DNA from: Nitrosopumilales archaeon UBA218 | GTDB taxonomy: Archaea; Thermoproteota; Nitrososphaeria; Nitrososphaerales; Nitrosopumilaceae | Length of the DNA stretch: 6,459 bases | Assembly (NCBI GenBank): GCA_002499525.1 | Contig: DAMC01000074.1 | Coordinates: 1,288-7,746 of the forward strand | Direction of reading: 5' to 3' | In this document: piece by piece, positions 1 through 4,783 of the stretch | Layout of the letters: each line of letters starts with the position of its first letter | Position numbering within the stretch: position 1 is the first letter of the stretch | Made by a program: the position numbers and the translations under genes | The notes under the pieces: generated by a model | Seen by the model: the letters and a program-made list of their open reading frames with translations, nothing else | Database searches by the model: none | Told to the model about the DNA's origin: nothing

Positions 1-33
1 ATAATTTTTGAATCAGGAAATGATGAGAACTGA
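1..33 (+). CDS. possible C-terminal end of an upstream gene (partial)
   Basis: Reading from base 1 gives ten sense codons (IIFESGNDEN) and then TGA at 31-33. The other two plus frames stop almost at once. The stop lies just upstream of the TATA-like element of the next gene, which is where an upstream gene would be expected to end. Ten codons are too few to identify a product, and an open frame this short can occur by chance. Confidence 0.25.
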   Translation: MIFESGNDEN

Positions 34-45
34 CAAAACTTTAAA
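33..45 (+). promoter_or_regulatory. archaeal BRE/TATA-like promoter for the zinc-ribbon gene
   Basis: TTTAAA lies at 40-45, directly preceded by the A-rich stretch ACAAAAC, which resembles a TFB recognition element. The TATA centre is about 25 nt before the ATG at 67. Archaeal transcription usually starts 22-28 nt downstream of the TATA centre, so the mRNA would begin at or next to the start codon and be leaderless. This is based on motif and spacing only. Confidence 0.5.
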
Positions 46-66
46 TCCTTTTTTAAGACAATTAGT

Positions 67-411
67 ATGTTGTATACTTATAAGAGATATCTGATTTACT
101 TGTTCGGCTCTCTTGCATTTAGCATTGGTATACAAATTCTGTTCACATATCTTGGATTCCCACCATATACTGGTTTAGGAGTAGCTTTGGCAGTGTTCAT
201 CTTGTTGCCTTTGTGGCTTAGAAGAAGCCAAATGAACAAGATGCGTGGAAGCTATGGAGGAGACTCGTCGGGAAGTGGAGGGGGTGGATTCTTTGGATTC
301 AATTCAGAGGGTTCTGGCGGAGTAAAGTATGTCTGTCTTACATGCAACAATAAGTTCAAGGGTGCTACATGTCCAAGATGCGGCTCCAAAATGAAACGCG
401 CTGATTTCTAA
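67..411 (+). CDS. small membrane protein with C-terminal zinc ribbon
   Basis: This 114-residue protein has two hydrophobic segments, about residues 9-30 and 35-51, separated by a short FPPYTG turn, so it is probably a membrane hairpin. A basic patch (LRRSQMNKMR, 51-60) follows, favouring a cytoplasmic position for the rest. Residues 61-85 are a glycine/serine-rich linker. The C-terminus carries two CxxC knuckles, C90/C93 and C102/C105, with a spacing typical of a small structural zinc ribbon. The ATG start agrees with the TATA-like element 25 nt upstream. The next gene begins 4 nt after the stop, so the two are probably co-transcribed. I do not recognise a named family. The architecture suggests a membrane-anchored adaptor or sensor that presents a zinc ribbon to a cytoplasmic partner, but this is inference. 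Confidence 0.8.
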   Translation: MLYTYKRYLIYLFGSLAFSIGIQILFTYLGFPPYTGLGVALAVFILLPLWLRRSQMNKMRGSYGGDSSGSGGGGFFGFNSEGSGGVKYVCLTCNNKFKGATCPRCGSKMKRADF

Positions 412-415
412 AAAT

Positions 416-733
416 ATGTCTCTTGAAGAACTAAGGATAAAGGCAATCTATCAGAATTCAATGGATATTTGGATTGCTGCATGCGGAGAAAAAAACGTAG
501 ACTGGTATGAAATAGAGAATTATAAAAAATTCATAGCATATCTTTTCAAAACCGGTCTTGCTATGAAAAAATTCCCGCTATGTGTCAAAGAAACCGGCGG
601 CTATGAAGGGGGAAGAAACAAGACAACTTTTGCAGAAAGCTTGGCTAACTTGCCAGATCCCAACGCCGCAGTTTATACAATAAAGCTAAACGATTCTGCA
701 ATCAAAGCAATAAGAGAATTTACTGTGAATTAA
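416..733 (+). CDS. conserved-looking hypothetical protein, 105 aa
   Basis: No family is recognised. The protein has no signal peptide or membrane segment and is probably cytoplasmic. The N-terminal half looks helical (residues 1-52, rich in aromatic and charged residues, with WYEIENYKKFIAYLFKTG at its core). A basic, glycine-rich loop follows (GGYEGGRNK, 61-69), then a C-terminal stretch that may be mixed strand and helix. Two cysteines, C23 and C56, are not in a metal-binding pattern. The start codon is 4 nt behind the stop of the zinc-ribbon membrane gene, suggesting an operon and perhaps a shared function. Its TAA stop at 731-733 overlaps the stop of the convergent dppC-like gene by 4 nt. 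The clean fit between two neighbours supports a real gene, although the product is unknown. Confidence 0.7.
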   Translation: MSLEELRIKAIYQNSMDIWIAACGEKNVDWYEIENYKKFIAYLFKTGLAMKKFPLCVKETGGYEGGRNKTTFAESLANLPDPNAAVYTIKLNDSAIKAIREFTVN

Positions 734-2076
734 CGTCTCAGTTTTGGGTTTACCTTGGACTCCAAGGCATTACCTATGAAAACAAATGCCAATCCAGTTA
801 TTGCAACCATGATTCCTGGAGGTACTATCCACCACCATAATCCTCTGGCAGCTGCTCCATGAGATTGTGCATCGTGGAGAATCTGACCCCAAGTTGGAAA
901 AGTTGGATCGCCTAGTCCTAGAAAGCTCAGGCCTGCCTCAGTGGTGATTGCAGCAGGAACCGAAATTGCAATACTTGCAAGGGCATAGGGAATTATCTGT
1001 GGGATTATGTGTCGAAATATTATCTTCATGTCTTTCTGACCCATGATCTTTGCAGCATCTACGAACTGCCTTGTCTTGATTTGCAATGCCATACTTCTTG
1101 AGACTTTGGCAATTCCAACCCATCCAAATATCATCAAAAAACCAATCATCAAAAATACACTGTTTGATGTAGTGACTGACAAGATTATCAAAAACGGTAA
1201 GGCAGGCAATGCATAGATGACATCGTTAAATCTCATCATGGACTCGTCTGTTAATCCACCCTTGTAGCCAGAATATACTCCAAAAATCAAACCCGAAATT
1301 ACAGATCCAATTGCTACCACAATTCCGATAAACAATGCAACAGGAGTTCCCCAAAGTAATCCGATGGCAAGGTCTCTCCGTAACTCGTCAGTTCCCGCAA
1401 TACCGAAAACCTTGCCTCCGAGGATAAATTTGGAATCAAGTTTTTCAGCGCCCTCCAATGTCACGACAAACTCATACCTGCCCTTGAGTACTTCGATATT
1501 GTCAGATTTTGCAAATATCATCTCCTTTGCAGTTTTTGTTTGTACGGGAAAGGAAAAAACGTCTTTTTGTAGTCTTAGGTTTTTTCGAATGGATTCGTTT
1601 GTAGAAAAAATCTTGTCAGAATAAACCGTCAAATGTTCAGAGTGGGGGAGAGAACTGGATAGTAACTTTAGTGTGACTCCATCCGGTCTTGTCACACTGA
1701 TGTGTAGCACCGGTGAGCCTGAATACTCTGTTTTGTAGTCGAGTAAAAATTCGCCTGGGAAATAGTCATAAGAATAATCTACACCGAATTTTTGTACTGC
1801 GATTTTTTCCACATTGTTTTGAATTATTACGGTTTCGTGACTGTCTAAAATCACGTGTTCGGGTATTTTTTTCACAGAAACCCAGTTGACCCAGATGGGC
1901 TGAGCGGACTTGGGAAACTCAGTCCAACTGGCAGGATTGTTCCAATTTTTGTAGGTCTCAACAGGTATTGCAATTATTGCAAATATTGATGCAATAACAA
2001 GGCATGCTAGAATACCTAGACCAATCAAACCCGTTCTGCTTTTTGCAAAACTAGATTTTATTTCCGAATAATCCAT
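730..2076 (-). CDS. dppC: Dpp/Opp-type ABC transporter permease, DppC-like, with large extracytoplasmic insert
   Basis: This is the inner-membrane permease subunit of a peptide/nickel-class ABC importer. It would pair with the DppB-like protein encoded immediately upstream. Diagnostic motifs are FGIAGTDELRRDLAIGLLWG (224-243), matching the family GTDxxGRD entry to the transport domain but with Arg for the usual Gly; the EAA coupling loop AAKIMGQKDMKIIFRHIIP (341-359); and TTEAGLSFLGLGDPTFPTWG (378-397), the DppC signature. TM1 is about 15-38, and roughly five more segments lie between 236 and 437. At 448 residues it is much longer than the usual 280-310, because about 190 residues (39-229) sit between TM1 and the GTD motif. 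That insert looks beta-rich, with alternating hydrophobic strands, and should lie outside the membrane. The ATG shares one base with the stop of the dppB-like gene (TAATG), which suggests translational coupling. The substrate cannot be told; peptides or nickel chelates are the family norm. Confidence 0.93.
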   Translation of the reverse strand: MDYSEIKSSFAKSRTGLIGLGILACLVIASIFAIIAIPVETYKNWNNPASWTEFPKSAQPIWVNWVSVKKIPEHVILDSHETVIIQNNVEKIAVQKFGVDYSYDYFPGEFLLDYKTEYSGSPVLHISVTRPDGVTLKLLSSSLPHSEHLTVYSDKIFSTNESIRKNLRLQKDVFSFPVQTKTAKEMIFAKSDNIEVLKGRYEFVVTLEGAEKLDSKFILGGKVFGIAGTDELRRDLAIGLLWGTPVALFIGIVVAIGSVISGLIFGVYSGYKGGLTDESMMRFNDVIYALPALPFLIILSVTTSNSVFLMIGFLMIFGWVGIAKVSRSMALQIKTRQFVDAAKIMGQKDMKIIFRHIIPQIIPYALASIAISVPAAITTEAGLSFLGLGDPTFPTWGQILHDAQSHGAAARGLWWWIVPPGIMVAITGLAFVFIGNALESKVNPKLRR

Positions 2077-3128
2077 TACCCGGTCTTTATCCTTGGGTCC
2101 AAATACCCATACAGCAAATCTGAAACAAAGATACTGATCAAAAAGAAGACTGTCAGGACATATGTTGCGCCAATGATTACTGGCAAGTCCATCAAAGTAA
2201 TTGCTTCAAAATACAATCTACCCATACCAGGCCAATCAAAAACTGCCTCGGTTATGATGGCCCCTCCCAGAGAACCAGATAAACTGAGTGCAAGAACTGT
2301 GATTATTGGAGGGGCGGCATTTTTTAAAGCACTGCCAAAAATTACCTTGCGTTGTTTGACCCCGATAATTTTTTTGACTAGTATGAAATCCTCTTGCATG
2401 ATGCCAGCCATAAAATTTCGAACCAGATATGCCCACGTACCGAACCCAATCATCACGATTGTGATTATTGGTAATGTCATGTGATAAATCAAAGAAACCA
2501 GATACCCTGAGTCGGTAGAAGGAATCAGAGGTGTTGCCCTTGCCGGAAATATGTTGTACCAAAACGCAAACGTGAAAATCATCAATAAGCCGATCCACCA
2601 AACAGGAAAACTACTGCTAATTATTGCAAAAGATGAAGTGATCTTGTCTGTCTTTGAACCTATTTTGCTTCCCGACATAGCTCCAACAAAAATCCCAACT
2701 GTTGAAATTATTATGGTGGCAGTCGTGAAAAGTAGAATTGTTCTTGGGAGTTTTTCTAAAATGATGTCTCCTACTAACGTGGAGCCTGAATCACTTGTCA
2801 GGAAAGCAGAATGACCAAAATCCAAAACCAGAATCTTGTACATTGCCAGACCAATTCTGTTGGGAGAATACCATGGCTCATCCAAACCTAGGACTTTGAT
2901 GCGTTCTTCAATTTGATTTGTAATGTATGAGTTCAACTCGTTGGGATTTGCAAACCCTGCTACTAGTTTTTTATTCTCTATAATCTGCGTTCGAACATCA
3001 ATGGCGACGCCTTTTTTGAGTATGGCATCCATGTTGGAGCCTACAAGTAAAACTGTCAAAAGAAGGGTTGCCATCAAAACACCAAACAAGACCAAACCGC
3101 GCTTTAGGAAATACTTCCATAAACCCAT
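2076..3128 (-). CDS. dppB: Dpp/Opp-type ABC transporter permease, DppB-like
   Basis: This 350-residue protein is the first permease subunit of a peptide/nickel-class importer and is close to the usual family length. TM1 is about 10-30, followed by an extracytoplasmic region to about 125 containing the family motif LDFGHS (102-107) and the LVGDIILEKLPRT amphipathic entry (118-130). The membrane core includes SSSFPVWWIGLLMIF (171-185), HMTLPIITIVMIGFGTWAYL (216-235), the EAA coupling loop around VKKIIGVKQRKVIFGSALKN (251-270, with invariant-type G256), and ITEAVFDWPGMGRLYFEAI (292-310). The C-terminus ends YGYLDPRIK, as expected for DppB. It starts a two-gene minus-strand operon with dppC. A TTTTAA element lies 26-27 nt upstream of the ATG, so a leaderless transcript is likely. 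No ATPase or binding-protein gene is adjacent in this window. Confidence 0.95.
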   Translation of the reverse strand: MGLWKYFLKRGLVLFGVLMATLLLTVLLVGSNMDAILKKGVAIDVRTQIIENKKLVAGFANPNELNSYITNQIEERIKVLGLDEPWYSPNRIGLAMYKILVLDFGHSAFLTSDSGSTLVGDIILEKLPRTILLFTTATIIISTVGIFVGAMSGSKIGSKTDKITSSFAIISSSFPVWWIGLLMIFTFAFWYNIFPARATPLIPSTDSGYLVSLIYHMTLPIITIVMIGFGTWAYLVRNFMAGIMQEDFILVKKIIGVKQRKVIFGSALKNAAPPIITVLALSLSGSLGGAIITEAVFDWPGMGRLYFEAITLMDLPVIIGATYVLTVFFLISIFVSDLLYGYLDPRIKTG

Positions 3129-3151
3129 TGATCGTTGAGCACAAATTTAGC

Positions 3152-3164
3152 TTAAAATCTTATT
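3152..3164 (-). promoter_or_regulatory. archaeal BRE/TATA-like promoter for dppB-dppC
   Basis: On the minus strand this reads AATAAGATTTTAA, a purine-rich BRE-like stretch followed by TTTTAA at 3157-3152. The TATA centre is 26-27 nt before the dppB ATG at 3128, the canonical distance to an archaeal transcription start, so the message is probably leaderless. This is based on motif and spacing only. Confidence 0.55.
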
Positions 3165-3347
3165 TCAATTATCATAATAATTCCACATTGTTACCTCACC
3201 ATTCCGGCGTCTCGCCCCATCGAGTTTTAGTTCTGATATGACTGATTTTTCATTATCTCCAACCCAAACTCTGTGCCATCTTCAAACAATCACACCAGTC
3301 CCAGAGTGGATCGGAATCTATTCTAGTCTCCTAAATCTAGCTACATT

Positions 3348-3587
3348 ATGAGTGCCAGCACGATTCGCAAGGCCAAAAAGCTAGTTGAGGATGGTAATGT
3401 GATAAAACTAGATGATGATCTTTTCCAAGTCCGCTCTTCATCGGATCCTGACAAATCCTACATGGTTACAGCTGATTCATGCGATTGCCTTGGTTTTAAG
3501 AACTTCTACAAATTCCATCATGGGAAGGGAATAAAGGCCAACTGTTCCCATCTTGAGGCAGTTAGAATCTTTCTACAAAAAAACTAG
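3348..3587 (+). CDS. small SWIM zinc-finger protein
   Basis: This 79-residue protein consists of little more than a SWIM domain. The CxCx(n)CxH pattern is complete: C45, C47, C66 and H68, with an 18-residue spacer containing a basic/aromatic loop (NFYKFHHGKGIK). Strands predicted before it (DDDLFQVRSSS and KSYMVTADSCDC) match the way SWIM domains open. The N-terminus is a basic helix (IRKAKKLVEDG). SWIM domains bind DNA or proteins. They occur in Shu2/SWS1 recombination factors, transposases and SWI2/SNF2-associated proteins, so a nucleic-acid or recombination role is plausible but not shown. It is divergent from dppB and convergent with the secreted-protein gene downstream. A standard TATA box at the expected distance upstream is not obvious, so its promoter is unresolved. 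Confidence 0.85.
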   Translation: MSASTIRKAKKLVEDGNVIKLDDDLFQVRSSSDPDKSYMVTADSCDCLGFKNFYKFHHGKGIKANCSHLEAVRIFLQKN

Positions 3588-3626
3588 TTTGGATTTAACT
3601 AAAAACAAAATTAAAGTCTTGAAAAA
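3577..3626 (-). terminator. oligo-T termination region after the secreted-protein gene
   Basis: Downstream of the minus-strand stop at 3627, the minus strand carries several T runs: T5 at 3626-3622, T4 at 3610-3607, T5 at 3605-3601 and T7 at 3583-3577. Archaeal RNA polymerase terminates intrinsically at such oligo-T tracts without a hairpin. The last run lies inside the 3' end of the convergent SWIM gene. The plus strand here has no comparable T tract. Confidence 0.4.
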
Positions 3627-4550
3627 CTACTTGAAATATTTACTATATGTCAATCCACGGACTTTTTTATTTTTGGTAGTGTCGTGTTTTACTATTTTGG
3701 AGTGGCTTTCTGTGTTATTGGTATTGCCTACTGCCTGGGCACTGTCATGAGTCGTTGCAAGCTTTTCAAAATACGCTTTTTTTGCTTCTTTTACCGTGCC
3801 GCCATTTTCTAGAGTCTTGTTCATGAAATATTTTGCTTGTTCATGAATCTGTCTGGTGTACTCCATCTGTGCTTTTGTCATATTTCTGATTCGGGGATCT
3901 ATCTTCGTAATGTATTGCTGCTGCTTTTCTACAGAATACACTCCTTCACCAGGCTTGGTTTTGTTTACCTCGGAAAGTTTCTTTTGTTCTGAAATACTGC
4001 GTTTCTCTTCAATGATTAATTTTTTTGCTGCAGATTCTGATAATTTTTCTAACCTGTTATTTTTCGCTTCAATGTATTTTTGATATTGCTTTTGTTTTAG
4101 TGATTTGTACGTATCGTTTTTTATGGTTCTCTCAAAGTCGCTCTCATAGTACAAATCCCCGGAAGTGGTGATCCCATTTCCTATCTTTATGGTTGCTTTA
4201 CCCATGCCTTTTAGATTCTTAATTGACGCCGAAATATTTGCATCAAACATGCCCTCTTTTGGTATGCTGAACTCGTACTGGAATTTACCGTCTTTGTCGG
4301 TTTTTGTCGTTACTGATTCGCCTACGAATCTAATTTTGACATCTACGTCTTGAACAGGACTGCCTTTCTGATCCACTATAATTCCGATCAATATTGGATT
4401 TTGACCAACCTCGACTTGAGCCTGCTCAAACTTGGCAGAAATTATCAAGTCCCAGGGTTTTGCATTGGTTGCATTAGCATTGCCAAAAACCAAGGTTACT
4501 GCTAATGCTAGGAGAAATAATGACCATCTCATTAATGGCAGTTCGTACAT
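3627..4550 (-). CDS. secreted protein: signal peptide, Ig-like domain, Lys-rich coiled-coil tail
   Basis: The 307-residue product begins with a signal peptide: hydrophobic core about residues 9-23, likely cleavage near the ANA at 25-27. Residues about 34-125 look like one Ig-like beta-sandwich of the Big / carboxypeptidase-regulatory type (VEVGQNPILIGIIVDQKGSP, then VDVKIRFVG, TDKDGKFQYEFSIP and ATIKIG). Residues about 137-265 are helical and highly charged, rich in Lys, Glu and Gln (for example YKSLKQKQYQKYIEAKNN), and probably form coiled coil. The tail is basic and polar, ending KYFK, with no membrane anchor. Met7 (codon starting at 4532) is an attractive alternative start: it gives a cleaner n-region (MRWSLFLL) without the acidic Glu3, and a weak TTAA lies 26 nt upstream of it. 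It diverges from the PKD-repeat gene across a GATC-rich region. No specific function is recognised; an exported structural or binding protein is inferred. Confidence 0.82.
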   Translation of the reverse strand: MYELPLMRWSLFLLALAVTLVFGNANATNAKPWDLIISAKFEQAQVEVGQNPILIGIIVDQKGSPVQDVDVKIRFVGESVTTKTDKDGKFQYEFSIPKEGMFDANISASIKNLKGMGKATIKIGNGITTSGDLYYESDFERTIKNDTYKSLKQKQYQKYIEAKNNRLEKLSESAAKKLIIEEKRSISEQKKLSEVNKTKPGEGVYSVEKQQQYITKIDPRIRNMTKAQMEYTRQIHEQAKYFMNKTLENGGTVKEAKKAYFEKLATTHDSAQAVGNTNNTESHSKIVKHDTTKNKKVRGLTYSKYFK

Positions 4551-4589
4551 GTGCTGTTAAGCTCAAAAATCAAATTCAAACAAGTTTTA

Positions 4590-4724
4590 GATCAGTAATT
4601 TTTGATCATTTTTTGATCTGAAACGATTAATTTTGATCCATTCTGTAATAGATCTTAAAGATCCAAAAATGATCATGATTTGGACAAAAAAAGATCAACT
4701 GATCCACAAAACAAAAAATTGATC
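4590..4724. promoter_or_regulatory. GATC-rich element cluster between divergent secreted-protein genes
   Basis: Ten GATC tetranucleotides start at 4590, 4604, 4615, 4635, 4651, 4660, 4671, 4693, 4701 and 4721, mostly embedded in A- or T-runs such as TTTTGATC and AAAAGATC. The random expectation for AT-rich DNA is below one in 135 bp, and by eye the rest of the window has only scattered copies. Several spacings are near one or two helical turns (11, 11, 20, 20 and 22 nt). No convincing coding frame crosses the cluster. The position between two divergent genes suggests a shared regulatory or DNA-binding region; the binding factor is unknown. Confidence 0.5.
4604..4674. repeat. imperfect inverted pair of GATC-N7-GATC elements
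   Basis: The 15-mer at 4604-4618 (GATCATTTTTTGATC) matches the reverse complement of 4660-4674 (GATCCAAAAATGATC) at 14 of 15 positions. The arms are separated by 41 nt and each holds two GATCs spaced 11 nt apart. The identity extends one base outward on the 4603/4675 side (TGATCATTTTT against AAAAATGATCA). Confidence 0.6.
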
Positions 4725-4745
4725 CATAAAGTATACAGTTTTGAA

Positions 4746-4758
4746 CGAAAGCTTTTAA
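4746..4758 (+). promoter_or_regulatory. archaeal BRE/TATA-like promoter for the PKD-repeat gene
   Basis: TTTTAA lies at 4753-4758, preceded by CGAAAGC, a purine-rich BRE-like stretch. The expected transcription start is about 26-28 nt downstream, near 4782-4784. That coincides with the TTG codon at 4784 rather than the ATG at 4811. This is based on motif and spacing only. Confidence 0.5.
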
Positions 4759-4783
4759 TCGGCGTATTTTTACGATACAAACG

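Noticed and set aside
938..1624. Short ORFs on both strands inside the dppC-like gene
   Set aside because: The true frame carries all DppC motifs; these alternatives have none.
2173..3138. Several short ORFs overlapping the dppB-like gene
   Set aside because: They are shadows of a complete DppB-like frame, with no domain signal and unlikely composition.
3206..3216. Small GC-rich hairpin GGCG-TCT-CGCC in the dppB/SWIM intergenic region
   Set aside because: The stem is only four base pairs with a three-base loop and no T tract follows. There is not enough to call an RNA element or terminator, and no tRNA-like T-loop is present nearby.
3553..3750. 65-codon plus-strand ORF with hydrophobic C-terminal half
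   Set aside because: It overlaps the SWIM gene end in another frame and lies antisense to the Lys-rich tail of the secreted protein. Antisense of AAA-rich codons reads as Phe/Leu-rich and mimics a membrane segment.
3856..4353. Plus-strand ORFs antisense to the secreted Ig/coiled-coil gene
   Set aside because: Their hydrophobic content is explained as the antisense of Lys/Glu/Gln-rich codons.
4590..4724. CRISPR array or tandem repeat explanation for the GATC cluster
   Set aside because: There is no constant repeat of 20 nt or more and no regular spacer length; only the tetranucleotide and its A/T flanks recur.
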